From NCBI GenBank assembly GCA_021234155.1, contig JAJEKV010000261.1:248001-312000 (forward strand): a DNA stretch of 64,000 nucleotides. The letters run 5' to 3'. Position numbers and translations under genes: made by a program. This DNA comes from Isoetes taiwanensis (taxonomy: Eukaryota; Streptophyta; Lycopodiopsida; Isoetales; Isoetaceae). Under the pieces are notes generated by a model, which made no database searches, was not told the DNA's origin, and saw only the letters and a list, made by a program, of their open reading frames with translations. This document shows positions 11,166-24,689 of the stretch, in pieces (the first letter of the stretch is position 1; every line of letters begins with the position of its first letter).

Positions 11166-12700
11166 ACCGTTGTCATTTAAAAGATTTTTCCACCAAAGAC
11201 ATTGCGCACTTTGTTTGCAGTTCCACTACCTCCTGTTAAAATAGTTAACAAATGAATAACAGAACTAAGAAAAATTAAAAAAATGCCACCTGTTGTAAGC
11301 CTCATCTGTCCGTTGTCCAATCACTTTCTTCCCTACATCTATTGGAACCCTTGCCCTGGACATTCGAGTAAGAGCGGCCTGATTTACCAGAGAATTTGCC
11401 TTCAACGCCAACAGTGGCCATCATATATTTTACGCATCCAGCAAGCTTCCTAACGACCTTGTTCACAGAATTATACCACTGATTGCCCTTAGGATTCTGA
11501 CTTGGCTGCATGAAACAGAATTTAAAAAAGTTCCTATCCTATCGGATTTTGGCTCTGCCAAGTGCCTGTCAAGCTGCCTATAGGACAGTATGACAACCGT
11601 TTGGTAACACTTCAAAGGAATTCTGGACTGCTCTTCCTGATAATGACTCATATCAATGCCATAATTCTTGCTTAACTTCTCGCTATACTCAAGGAATTCT
11701 GATCCATTCTCTGAGCCAAAACAAAATCTGACATAACCAGCGTGTGAAGTTCATTCATTCCTCGAATGGCAAATCTGGCAACACAGTAATACAAAAACCT
11801 CCTCTGCAGGCCTTTCGCATGATGGATTTGATGATTTACGTCAGCTAACAACGCCTTCTCATCTCCATAGGCTATCTCATCTACCTTCTTCCGCTTCAGA
11901 CACACACCTGGAGTTCAGTGAGATCTCTTTATAGCTGCAATCCATGCTAGGCAGGCTCTCTCAAAGATAGGAGGAAGCTTGATGACAAACAGAGGTTCCA
12001 GGACTCCAGATTTTGCAATCCTACACTGAACTTATAGAATAGATCTTCTAATCAGTAACAAAAAGCAAAGAGTTAGACTAGAATCTGAACGTAAATACAG
12101 TCTAACCTAAATTAAAATCTAAACTAACTAAAGAACTTGAACTAGAACTAAGTAGAGAACTAACATACATAAATTAACCTACAAAACTTAAACTAGAACC
12201 TAGAAAATTAATCACAATATTAACTAGAAAATCTAACTCTAAAATCTAAAGATAGGATTTCACTTATGATTCAGGCGGGTAAAACTTTCCATTGTTCTTC
12301 GTAACCTGCAACATAAAAGGCTCCACCAAACGAGCAAACTCTAAAAGTTCCAACTCCTCAATTTTCTTCTCTAAGGAATGACCTGTAAACTCGCTCTATA
12401 GATTGAAATGCTTTCTAGCCCATAACAACTTTGCAGTAGACTTTGAAATTCCACCAGCTTCTACTTCCTTTTTGAGCTCCTCATCGAGCTCAGCAAAAGG
12501 AACTCGAGAACCGTTAGAAAGGACTGTCAGATTTACTGGCACAAAAACTGCCTCAAGCATTTCAGATGCATTAATATCCTGCAGTACCTTTCTATGGCAT
12601 CCTCGCCACATTCAGAGACAATCTCTGATTCAAAATCACCCAAGACTCTACTAGATGGTTTATCAGCAATAAATTGATAGGTGTTAGATGGTTTATCAGC
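11165..12700 (-). pseudogene. Crypton/DUF3504-type tyrosine recombinase remnant
   Basis: Read 5' to 3' on the minus strand, fragments in changing frames follow the order of a Crypton-derived recombinase. At 12611-12265 are SKSTAKLLWARKHFNL, an in-frame TAG, then SEFTGHSLEKKIEELELLEF and NNGKFYPPES, which is the SAM-like DNA-binding part with its YPP motif. At 11905-11600 are RFAIRGMNELHTLVMSDF, which holds the first catalytic Arg, and FGSENGSEFLEYSEKLSKN. At 11510-11380 are NQWYNSVNKVVRK and GKFSGKSGRS (second Arg; the usual His is not present). At 11370-11290 are TRMSRARVPIDVG and VIGQRTDEAYNRW (GHR-like motif and candidate Tyr). At least one stop and several frame changes make it non-functional. 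The N-terminal part includes a 33-bp tandem duplication at 12650-12716. Family assignment is by motif order, recalled from the ZMYM/QRICH1-like DUF3504 group. Confidence 0.6.
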
Positions 12701-12789
12701 AATAAATTGATAGGTGTCACAGATGTCAAGAAATAAATTGACATTTTTTTTCATTTTTACATGGTCAATAAATTTCAATTAGATAGGTA

Positions 12790-13650
12790 TTACCAGTATT
12801 ACCATATCATGGAGACAAATCTCATCATTGCATGAGTAAACAGCTTGAACATGCCCTTTTCAATCTGAAATAGATTTTCAGAGGCATTGATATAAATATC
12901 CTCGATACACAAACGAAGATAGATATTTCTCATTGATAATTCTAATAACATAAACTCATTCTTTCCTATTTGGATTAACCACAATCTTTTCTTTATGCTC
13001 CTAGTGAGAAACATCAACATGTAAACATATTAAACATGTCCAATCTATTGCAAAATATTCAACATAGATAAAGCAATTGGCATTCTACATCAAGGAGATA
13101 ATATGGAAATGTATAAATACATGAAACTAGAGACGTGTGCCTGGCGATGCCGTGCATTAATCGTGGATGTCTATAATCGGTAGTGTAACAGAGTTCATAA
13201 GTGAAATACAAATATGTAAACCAAAATGATCACCATAGATGTAATGGAGTGCAAAGTATGAGCGGATTCAGGGTTTATCGGGATGATAGGCATTATGGTT
13301 GACATTATTCCTACCCATTTACGGCTGGAGTGGAAAGCAATAAGTAGGCGTAATGGGATGCATATTATTTAGAGTATTGGTTTAGGGTTGGTGGTTGCTA
13401 GTATTTCCCCAATTCTAAACATTTAAATGCTACATTGATCAATTGTAATTTGGTTGCACTATTCACAAGGTTTAGCATGGTTGAAACCTATAGCAATATT
13501 GAGCAAAAGAAGTTGTGCCATGTCTTTCTTTTGATAATGTTTTTTTATGGGCTAAATGTGCATCATATGATCTAATGCCTTGCTGATTGATCAATATAAA
13601 ATATGTTGAGTAGCCATGCGAATTTGGAATTTTAGATGGCAAGTGCGTCA
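12790..13650. other. Intergenic, no gene seen
   Basis: AT-rich DNA without a credible frame or repeat. It separates the recombinase remnant from the long SINE-like element. Confidence 0.5.
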
Positions 13651-14530
13651 ATGAATAAAGGAAGGAAGGAAGGAAGGAAGTATATTTTAACGTCCGCGGA
13701 GGCCAAACTTGACCTATGAGACGGTACATGCAGTACACAAAGCAGATAAAACCATACCAAAAAGACAAATGCTACTATACAATGTGTCCCTACTACTGGG
13801 ATGAAAAAACCCCCACATGGGAGGAAAAACCCTCCCTTGTCCTGTAAGGGATTCTCTGACGGTAGAGACTTGCAAAATGTAGGATGCGAGACGTGCAACC
13901 ATTGGCGATGCCAGCAATTGATGCAGCGGTGCCTCCGAGCATCTAAGATCAGCATGTGTTGCTCGGATATGCGATATATCTGGGACACTCTTGAGAGCAT
14001 GGTGCTCATCCTCTCTTGTCCGCATGTGGCAACACCGCATATTCTCTCATGCCGGGATTCTCTCGCCTCCATCCATCGTGAGCCCATCGACTGTTTCAAT
14101 GCGAGATGATGGGACCCGTCCTCACGGAGGCAATAGCTCTCCGTTTCTTCATAGATATATGCTTTCAAGTACCGGTGTGGGCCATGTTCCAATCTTTGGA
14201 TTAACTTGGCGTGTGGTAGTGCTCGTTTTTAGGCTTTGCACGCAGTGGTCGCGATCCCACGAGTGGTGGCAAAGCGCCATTGAGTGTGTGCGGCTACGTC
14301 CCCGGGCATCGGGCATAGCCACAATCTGGCGGTAGTCTATAGACCACGCGAACCACCACCCCTCGATTGCTCTGCCATACCCTCTTCAGTCGTTGTGGCT
14401 CTTGTGCCAATAACAAAGCCCTCGGGGGAAGACGTTAGTAAACTTGCAAGTGCGCAAGATGTCGTAGCTTTAAGTATGATCCTTGTCTTGTTAAACAGTC
14501 CAAAAACATGTCAATAACAAAGGGACCCCA
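13651..14530 (-). mobile_element. Long member of the SINE-like family (about 0.9 kb)
   Basis: On the minus strand the 3' end reads GGCCTCCGCGGACGTTAAAA, then TATACTTCC and (TTCC)n. Upstream it shares with the copies at 15.6 and 43.5 kb the module CCCAGTAGTAGGGAC next to a run of AAAACCCCC-type sequence with an internal fold-back (CCCACATGGGAGG). The overlapping open frames on both strands over 13.6-14.3 kb have no protein character. The 5' limit near 14530 is a guess, set by the next repeat. Confidence 0.45.
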
Positions 14531-14552
14531 TTAGAAGCCCAAATGTACATGA

Positions 14553-14672
14553 ATATTAGAGATAGATAGATAGTAGTTTTAACGTCACGCCACTAGGCAG
14601 CATCCAACTGGACATGTGACCACACACCACACTACATTGCTTGGTTGGGCCCTGCCCCCAACCACCTTACAT
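14553..14672 (-). repeat. Dispersed repeat, copy 2, with CTAT tail
   Basis: Near-identical to 9930-10036. On the minus strand it ends GACGTTAAAACTA followed by (CTAT)n, the plus strand showing GATAGATAGATAG at 14554-14566. The tail supports insertion by target-primed reverse transcription. Confidence 0.75.
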
Positions 14673-14764
14673 TGCGTTTGTTGGGATTTGACCCCCAACA
14701 GTACCGAGTGTGATTCTGGGCGGTCTCGAACTCGAGACCACATTGAAAAATCAATAGCAAATCT

Positions 14765-15335
14765 AATGGGAGGGCACTTTTAACTTCTTATTATTATGTA
14801 GCATGCAGTTCTTTCAAACTTTGGAGATCAGCTTAGTATATAATCTCAATCTTATTTGCACAATAGCTGGAGGGCACTTTTAACTTCTCCATCTTATGTG
14901 ACATGCAATTCTTTTCAGCTTTGGAAGTTATATGGAACATAACACACATTTTTTTTTGAAGAATATAGGAATATATTAAACCACTAGAATGCGATCAAGT
15001 ACAATGATAAGTGTGGTGCTAAGAAATAGTGCCCATCATGATTCACAATCTGTAGGAATGTCGACCAAATTTTCCGCTTAACTGTGCCAGACAAGCTTGA
15101 GACTTGGTAAGCCTGCCACAACTTGTGCCTCAAGATTGGAACCAACCAAAAAGGGCTAAGCACTGCATTCTGAAAGACCTTCGCTCTCCGTCTTTTCCAA
15201 ATCAACCACAGAAGTCAAGCTCTGCATAAATGGAACGCCTGCTGCTTGTCCACTGGCCAACTGCTAGGAAAGACTGCATGATGTTGCAACTCTTTCGAGC
15301 TTTGGAAGTTAGATGGACCATAACATATATTACTA
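14765..15335. repeat. About 110-bp tandem repeat split by a LINE fragment
   Basis: Units starting AGGGCACTTTTAACTTCT at about 14770 and 14873 each run on to TTTGGAGATCAG or TTTGGAAGTTATATGGAACA. A third partial unit (GAGCTTTGGAAGTTAGATGG) appears at 15296 after the interruption. The middle, about 14950-15250, is a LINE 3' end on the minus strand. Confidence 0.6.
14950..15250 (-). mobile_element. L1-type LINE 3' fragment
   Basis: On the minus strand it encodes LWLIWKRRRAKVFQN and ends TTTAATATATTCCTATATTC then TTC and a poly(A) run (plus-strand T-run at 14950-14957). The same end, WLVWLIWKR in the protein and TTTTAATATATTGCTGACAC plus poly(A) in the DNA, is seen in the LINE at 28.7-31.4 kb. 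It is a short 5'-truncated copy. Confidence 0.65.
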
Positions 15336-15610
15336 ATGCACAATGTTGATCAAGTTTTGCCGAAACATTGCCATGAGGTAGGAAATTTTAGAATAATATG
15401 AAAGCGCAATTTTATTAAATGAGCCAACAATTTTATTGAATGAACCAATTCTACAAATGATGCATGTGCCACTATCACTTCGACAATGCAATCTGCAAGT
15501 TCAATAGATCTCTTTGATATGTCATCATAAAGCCCAATGTAAATGCCACCCAAAACTACAATAGCTAACATGAATTTATGAATTTATGTATGAAAATGGA
15601 AAGATTTCCA

Positions 15611-15803
15611 TTTATGTAAGAATAGAATAGAATAGTTTTTTAACGTCCACGGAGACCAATAGGTCATGGGATCCATACAATGGGCTAGTACAATCATTAC
15701 TACTAGGATTAAAAAACCCCTGCCTCGAAAGGTTTTCAAGGGAAAAACCTTTGCAGTAATGATGATACTAGACAAGCGGATATAATGACTACTGAGGGCT
15801 CAG
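15611..15803 (-). mobile_element. SINE-like element, about 190 bp
   Basis: The closest relative of the insertion at 43466-43659. The plus strand starts with AGAATAGAATAGAATAG (tail on the other strand), then TTTTTTAACGTCCACGGAG, then ACCAATAGGTCATGGGATCC and the fold-back CGAAAGGTTTTCAAGG. It ends ACTACTGAGGGCTCAGT. The short ending GAGGGCTCAGT can pair with itself. Confidence 0.75.
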
Positions 15804-15804
15804 T

Positions 15805-16430
15805 AATTGCAGACGTTTATCTAGAACCTCAAGCATGTATAATGCCAAGTCATGCACAGATGGTGCTCTAAGAAGTTGTGGAAGCGTGGAATGGAATGCT
15901 AAGGTCAAAAAATGATTCCTGACTATCTCAAAAGCAGAAGAGTATGGCAACTCAGAAGAGTATGGCAACTCAGAAAAGTATGGCTTTCATCTTCAATAAC
16001 CTGTAACTGGCAACAGGCACATAGTCTCGCTTCTCGCGGCAATTGCGGCCGCTCCCATCTACTGTCTCAATCCAGACTTTTGTGGGACCCCGTGCGGCGA
16101 ATTGATGCAATAGCTACAAGCTTGTTCCGGACAATGAAGCAAGCAAATAAGCTTGGGGCCGGGGGTGCCAAGGTGGGATTTATGTGTGCATGATAATGAC
16201 CGGTTTTCATTTGGGCCAAAGTAATCTGCGTCCCATATCTTTTGAGAAAACGACCATTGAGATATTGTTGCAAAGCTCAGATCGAATCGGCAAGCATTCG
16301 GCGGTGCTCGGTTAAACCCAACGGGCAAACCATGTAGTGCAATGCTCTTTCCAACATCGTTTCAAACGCTGAGGAGATTCAGCCATAGCAAGTGCAAGAA
16401 TAGGATACCTAACATCATCCATGTGGTGCA
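15805..16430. other. Intergenic, no gene seen
   Basis: Contains a short tandem repeat of AGTATGGCAACTCAGA (15942-15985) and a GC-richer stretch at 16020-16170 without a recognised frame. Confidence 0.45.
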
Positions 16431-19407
16431 CAGGGTTTCCCTTAAGGGGCGAATATTCGCTAATATGCTATATTTAAATGGTTTGAAAGAAATGGATACG
16501 AATCCTTAGTAGGTTCAATAGTCAATAGGATTTTTTATTTTCGCCTATGTTTCGACGGATTAGGTTCCCGCCCAGCTCGAGGTCGCCCTGGAGACTATGG
16601 CTGGATTTCGGCGATTCGCCTGCATTTTGATAATACGTCTCCGTATTGAAGGCTGATTCGCCTGTTACCTCTAGTAGCCACTACTTCCTGAGAGTTTTAA
16701 GAAGAGGGATTAGTTTAGTGGAGTTCTATAGGGAGCCACGATTGTAGTTCCTTATGCAAGCAAGAGCCGGAATTTTAAGCAGAAGTCACCAAGCAGAGCG
16801 TGATATTCTTGAAAGGAAAAACACTACTGAGCAGGTATAGTCATAACCTATTTGTATACATGAATTGGGGCCTTCGCATCTGCTGTAAGTTAAGCTCAAG
16901 TAATGTCTTTTTACAGGCTTATACATCCAAAACCAGCAGGTCGTTGTTAGAAGGTGAGTGGAGCACATCAAGGTGCGACGTGAATCAGGGTTTAAGAAGA
17001 CAAGATTCTGAAGGTAAATCCGTAGAAGGAATCCGTCAATCTGTAGGGAGGGATCAGTAGAAGGATAAACATCACTTAATCTGCTTGGGTTCTTGGGTAG
17101 TTGGTATTGTGCAGAAGAATCATTGCTGAGGGAGAATCTCTTTACACAGGTATTGCAACAGAACTGTTGCTAAGGGAAGCCTGAGACATTGCCTGCAAAC
17201 TGACAGCACTTGGTCTTTTTTTCATTTACAGACGAATTGCTGGAGCAAACATCGTGAAGAGGATCAAGGTAAATTAAGATCTGTATTTTGCAAATGCAAG
17301 TGGACCTTTTTCAATGTGTAGACAGACATATGATTTGCTGCATGCATGTAAAATATTTTCCCTTTATCAGGTAAGGATGAGCTTTTATCAATCAGAAACT
17401 TGAAAGGACCATTTCCCGAATGTTAAGATGACGAATTGCATTGAATTTCCAGCATCTTTCCCTTCTGTTCCTTTCTTTCCTTTCTTTGTTCCCTTCTCTG
17501 ATAATGATTCTGCATTGATTGCCTAAGATTGTCTAAGATTGTGGGCACTAATTGTAAGCACCCAATTCTGCACCAAAAGTTTTGTGTGCGTGAGCTCATG
17601 AAGAGGATATACAGTGCTCTTCCGATACGATCTTGCTCCATCCTACTGCATAAATAACTGTTTTGGGGTTAAATTTCGCTGGCTTGATTGGTAAGCCCAA
17701 TCGGTGGATTTCTTGGATAAATTTGTAGGTTCTTTCCTGCAAGATATGTGGATTTCCGAATATATCCATGTTTTCTTTTCTCTAGCAGCATGTTGTTTTT
17801 TCGTGTTTGAATGTTATTGTTTTGGTTCTGATTGTTGCACATAGCTATTGCTCCTTTCTATTTCTTCTATATAAGGTACACCTAGCAAGATGACATAAAG
17901 TGTTGAATTTGCAAACCTTTTTCAAAGAATAGTTCAGTGTGTTTGTTTGCACCCTGGTTTTATCTGCAACTTTTACAGTAGTCTGCCTACTGTTTTGTTA
18001 GCGTGTTTCAAGTCTGAAGTTCTGCTAAGTACATTTTTGGTAAAGTAAATCATCATATGATTTTCAGGTTCTATGGGCCAGTAATTTATTGAATTAGGGA
18101 AAGCTATGGAAGAGCTGAGTAAATTTGTGATTCAGCAACCCCTCTACAATGCCTATTTTATGCATCATATAAGAGCACAATGGTAATTCTGCTCATTCTT
18201 TCTTCAAGATGCTGGGCAGATCCCTATCCCCTTTATTTTTCTAATTAACTTCTATGTCCAGTCCTCTATCATGTATTATTTCCAATGCCTTTTTTTGCAT
18301 GTATATTTCACATTCAAAGATAGATAGTTATTGTGGCAAGCCATTTGAGTGGCGTATCTACTGGCAAGCACAGTCTCATTTTCTGCCTCTAAAAGTTAAC
18401 CCACATTTTTCCTACTCATTCTCATTTTTTTTCTCCTAACATTTTTTGTCAGTTTGTATCCATTTCCTTCTGATACTTTTTTAGTTTGTTATTCTCACTG
18501 TTTGTTGCAGGCTGCATGTGTTTGAGGCAGATTGACATAATATTGTCATAAAAAAATATGTATGGTTGGATCCTGGACTAGATGCGTGCAGGGTGAAGTC
18601 ATGCTATGCTGTGGTTGCAAGGTCTTGAGGAAAAATTTGGTCCTTCCAACGATCAGTATGTAATTCATGTTCTGCTACTAAAGTTGCCCATATGTCCATG
18701 AACCATGCTTATGTAGATTGCATAACATAGTTGTCTAAAAACATAGTTGTCTAAAATTTAGCAATTAGGCCAAGTTTCATATGGTGAACTTCAGATTTTG
18801 ATTCTTTTTTGGTACCATTTGAAAATCCATTAATTTGCTCATTGCTAAAATGGTAAGTCCCTTCATGTATCATGTTTAATCTTTTTCAACATGTTGAAGG
18901 TCATTTGATGACGGTTCAACCAATCAGTTTCCATGGGGAACTACTGTTGTAATGCTGCTTGTGGCTGAAAATCTTTACCTAACAATGATTAATTGTTGAA
19001 CATTTATAACATTTTGATTAATTGTTGAACATTTGTAACAACTTAGAAAATGTGATGCCTCATAAAAAAACAAGGTTTGTACAAATCAGAGCAATTATTA
19101 TATATTTGCTATCGCTTCAAAAAGCAATGCTTCATGGACTAGAACCTTTTGAAAGATTTACAATCTTTTATATCTTGCTGTAAAAATGCTTTGAGAGAAG
19201 AGCATTTTAGTGTGAAGAACCTAATCTTTAAAAGCAGTTATTCATATATCACTAATATTAATTTGTTACGCAAGAATTCGCCTCGAGTGCTATACTATAC
19301 ATCACATTAAGCAAGAAATTCGCCAGTATTAGCTAACCTCTAAAGGACATAATTCGCCACATGCTCTAAACTTAGCCACCTAAAAATTTTCCTTAAGGGA
19401 AACCCTG
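16431..19407. mobile_element. Non-autonomous hAT-like element, about 3.0 kb
   Basis: The two ends are a perfect 17-bp inverted repeat: CAGGGTTTCCCTTAAGG at 16431-16447 and its complement at 19391-19407. Subterminal TTCGCC words occur on both sides (left near 16455, 16614 and 16650 in GGCGAAT or ATTCGCC form; right near 19279, 19318 and 19352). CAGGG termini and clustered subterminal motifs are typical of hAT elements. No transposase frame is visible inside. The 8-bp flanks (GTGGTGCA and GAGCCATG) do not match, so no target-site duplication supports the ends. The right end abuts truncated L sequence, suggesting a deletion or rearrangement at the insertion. Confidence 0.6.
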
Positions 19408-21666
19408 GAGCCATGTATGTCCCCTCCGCACAGCCTTGCTGCAACTAGTCCTCATGTGGTTTTCTCTTCGAATGCAGAGCGAGTGCAGATTGCCTAGAAG
19501 TGGTCTCAAGCATTGTGAATATAAACATGCTTGTTGAATCTGCGGCAGCTTCAGCCCGCTTGCTCAGGATGCAGCTTGCTCAGGATGCGACTGGGGAGGT
19601 TGTTTGCAACATTGGAGGAGGTCATATCCCATATGGGATGGAAAGAGGTGGAGGTTGAGGTCGGAGATATCGAAGGCCAAAGACATGCGAAGACATGAAT
19701 TTGGACCCGTCTCTTCGTTTTGCAGAACCGAGGCGGTAATTTCTATGGAAAGGCACCATAATTCTTTGCAATGAACAATAATTAGATATTGGTATGCTTT
19801 TCTGATTTATTGTTTTGCTTGTGCTTTCTATATGTTTCAAGAATGTTGCGTTGATGGAAAAATGATAAGAAAATAATATATTTGGATCGACAAGAAAAAA
19901 GTTTTGATGCGTTCATATAGAAAACCAGATATTTTGATTGAATGGTATTGAGGCATTGGCTTGTTTCTAGAAGAAAGCTTTGGAAAACCAAAAAAATGAA
20001 TGGGAAAAAGGAATCATCATTGTATCTCAGATATGCATGGGAATAGCCCCGCTTCTTAAGGGCAAACAAGTTGCTTGGACTCACTATATGCGGGGATTGA
20101 ATCCCCCAAACTTGTACCTTTCAGATATTTGTACTTGGAGGTGTCGGGGGCTAACACAATGGAGGTAGAACTTGGGAGGTTTGAATTTTGTATGCATAAC
20201 CGCTGAACACTCATGTTGTAGCTTTTGCCTTTTTGCAAAATAGGAGAAATAATGGTGGGGACTTTTCAAGTCTATAAATCTTGTGGACCATGCTGTAGGT
20301 GATATTTTAGGCTTCCTAATCTTGTACAGAGCCTATTATGGCATATACTTGCTAACTAGTTGCTAATAGGAAGCAAATGCTATTTTGAGAGTCAATATTG
20401 CATATGAAATGTTTGCAAAGGATTAAAATATAGAGCCACCTAAGCATTTGAGGTGTAGGGCTAGGATGCACTAATGGGATATATGTTTTAGAATATTCAA
20501 CAATCTAAAGGTTGAAAATGCATGTATATAAGAACAAAATAAAATATGTTAATTGCTGAGACCACTTGCTATTCAATGTGAAATATGAAGGACCATTGTT
20601 AATTCATTTACCATTTCGGTACATCACTGAAGATGAGAACAAGCCATTTTTTTAATGCCTACTTTTTTAGAGGGCTCAACAAGTTTTTTCCAAAAAAGAG
20701 TGCCTTAGAACCTGAGGGATTATCTGAGTTAGAACATTACGTTCCATAGCCCCTCAGCTTGAACAAGCTGAAGTAGAACAGTATTTTAGAAAAGGACGTT
20801 ATCACTTTTAAATCCACAAGCATCCACTTCAAAGTGTGGACATTATTAAAGTAAAATTTAGATAACAAATATTCTAAGTCCTAATTGAACCTTCTCCACA
20901 ACATTAATCCCATTTATTCAATGGAAGGAAGACTGAAGGATGGGAAATTGCTCCCAACGGTTCTACAAACACGCTGTTCCTTGGATCAGATATAAGTATT
21001 CCTTTGACTTTAAGCAAAATCCTAAGATGGGTAGACTGGTTTGAATGAGAAACCCTTTAATGGGAGGCAAAGGCAAGGAGAGGCCCAAAGTGCTTTTGAA
21101 TGACAAGTTTGAATTGATCAAAGAAGAAAATTTGCTGTGACAATTATACCATTGGTAGTCTATCATCTGGAGCCGATGAATCATATAAGAACAGCATTAG
21201 ACCTCTCTATTCAGCATCACTAAGATAACTCATTGATGGAAAGTACCCCCGACAATCTGCGTTTTTTGATCAAGGAACCAGATAAACCACAATGTACTGT
21301 CAGATTGACAAAATTCTAAAATTACTTGTCAAGTTGTCATATTCTCCACATAGAGCAGGGAACCATCTCTCACATATTTCACAAACTATGCATGCAGCAG
21401 CCCTAAAAGTGGACAGATGTATCAAGGGAGTTGCATCTTTCAGCACTAACAGAGTAAGAGTCTTGTACAGCAGAAAGGCACTTCATAGATCACATTTGGC
21501 ATAGGATTTCTCTTCTTGCTCCTACTATGTGTTACAACGTTTAGGAACATGATTTAGAAGCAAGACCCATGCTAAAGCACCTGCAAGAAACGGCATTGTC
21601 TTCAGACATTCTTCTGATCGATATATTGCTGCAGAATTGGTGTCATACCCATTGTTAAAGCAAAAT

Positions 21667-22010
21667 AATAGCACCCATCATCAAGAAGGCACATATGACT
21701 GCAAACATATAGAACAAGAACAGAGGTTGTACTACCATAACAATCAACCCTCTGCCAATGGAAAGCAGGAAACATGTCGAAATTGAATGTACTATTAGTG
21801 CAAACATTTGATTGCATATAGCATGGCCAATATTGAAAAGCTTTTTACTTACCACGTACATTCAGATCTGACATATCTTCCTCGTGCTGCAGCCCTTTCT
21901 TTAAATTTAGCTCTTCGAAGTCTTTGACAGACTTGAAAGTGCATACTTCTGGGCAAAATAAAATGCATGAGCTTTTTGCTATTTGTATAACGGACTTTTA
22001 CACTTATTAT
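21667..22010 (-). pseudogene. Possible membrane-tail exon, unrecognised (arm A)
   Basis: On the minus strand a frame after a TTGGCAG acceptor reads LIVMVVQPLFLFYMFAVICA and on to a stop: one strongly hydrophobic segment. Upstream, KFKERAAARGRYVRSEC ends near a good donor (GTAAGT). Joining the two directly makes a stop, so the model is not secure. The same sequence is in arm B (47270-47567, plus strand) and, with a small insertion, in unit C (about 38770-39040). Confidence 0.2.
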
Positions 22011-23408
22011 CCCACACTTGTTTGTTTTTGTTTTATACATATTTCTTGTATGGTCTCCTGCACTGGTTGAGTTTATGCACATTCTTGTTCTTGCTATTAC
22101 AAGAACAGCATAGAACCTACACGGGAATGGCGTGGAATCTACAGCTTATATCCAAAGATGGATAAGGAACAGCAAGGCCAATGCTCTGGCAAATTGCTAC
22201 ACACGAATCTTAGTACGCTTCTTGATGCTGGTTACATGTATTATCAAACATGCTTACACATAAAACCACATACAAAATGAACTCTTTGACAATGAACTTC
22301 AGTGTGTTGCAGATAAACTTTTCTGAGATAAAAGCACTCACCGTTGAATACCATATTATCATAATATATTGCTAAAGAGCCAAAGATGCTTTTCTGCACT
22401 ATGCTGCACAGCAAAGATTATAGTTCATATAGCAGATAGCTAGAAAGAATTTCAGAGACCATACCGTCTGCCTTGCCAGAGCCAGGATTCAAAAATAAAC
22501 TTCCTTCATACCACTAATAACTAGGAAATCCTGGTAAGCAGATGAACAAACTACAGCAAAACATAATTCCAAAATTAATTGATAAGGGGGCGCGAACGCG
22601 AGCCCCCACTACCACAAATTATGACGTGCACTCTCCCCTTAGGGAGATGCTACAACAATCCATGCCCTGGTGCAATGGCACAAACTGCTGTAGGCCATCA
22701 GCCTTGTTGATCACTGATAAACCCCGCCCAGGTAAGTATGGTTCTTGTGGCCACCCCTCCGTCTTTATAATCTCTCTTGTTCTCTATGGGTTGATCTTGC
22801 CTGTGGGATATAGGCTACCCAAATCTTAGGGCAGATCGAATCAAACCAACACTCCTATTGCACTCAGTTACAGTTACATTTACGGTTCAATTCGATTCTT
22901 TTTGCTTGGACGACAGTTTCACTTTGCTAAGAAACTAACAACAAACTCTCAAGCTGGATGAAAACATAGCATGAACAACAAAACGTGAAGGAAAACAGCC
23001 AAACGACCCTGCTTCATGAGTTCATACCTTGCAAAAGGGATGCGAATCTCGCAATATGTTTGTTGTATTTCATCGGAATGTGAGACCAAAATGATCTAAT
23101 GCCACGGACCCGAGCATTGGGAAGAATCCTGAGCGCGTAGACTGCATCAACGGATATTTTCTAGTATAGTATTATCAAAATAGAATATGTTTAGTCAAAT
23201 GCTATGCTGCACCATTACTCGATTTGGGTATGTTTTCAAATGTTAGTCCATAGACTAGACCACCATACCTACCCATTACGCTTCCTTGCATCATGCATTC
23301 TTCTTTTCGACATTCTTAATGTTGTTTGCTCCACCTATTTAACCCTTAAGCTTCGTTCCAATTGCATACATTGTTGCGTTTCTCTAACCCATCTAGTTGA
23401 TTTCTAGC

Positions 23409-24517
<1,109 letters not shown>

Positions 24518-24689
24518 GCAAATAATTATTCTATTGTTGGTTATAAAGTGCTCGAATAAGATTATTCGCTCTTTTATATTGTTTATTTGAAGATCAATTT
24601 TGTTACATTTATGCCATGAGACCCCTTAGTCCATGGATGCATCTTATTAAACTCCTAAGACCTTTAATTAGATAATACTATTAGATGGA

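Noticed and set aside
13632-14192. 186-codon minus-strand frame and overlapping plus-strand frames
   Set aside because: All overlap the SINE-like element, and the product includes the microsatellite and tail translated.
16800-17060. Captured gene inside the 3-kb hAT-like element
   Set aside because: The open frame has no recognised domain and no splice-consistent neighbours.
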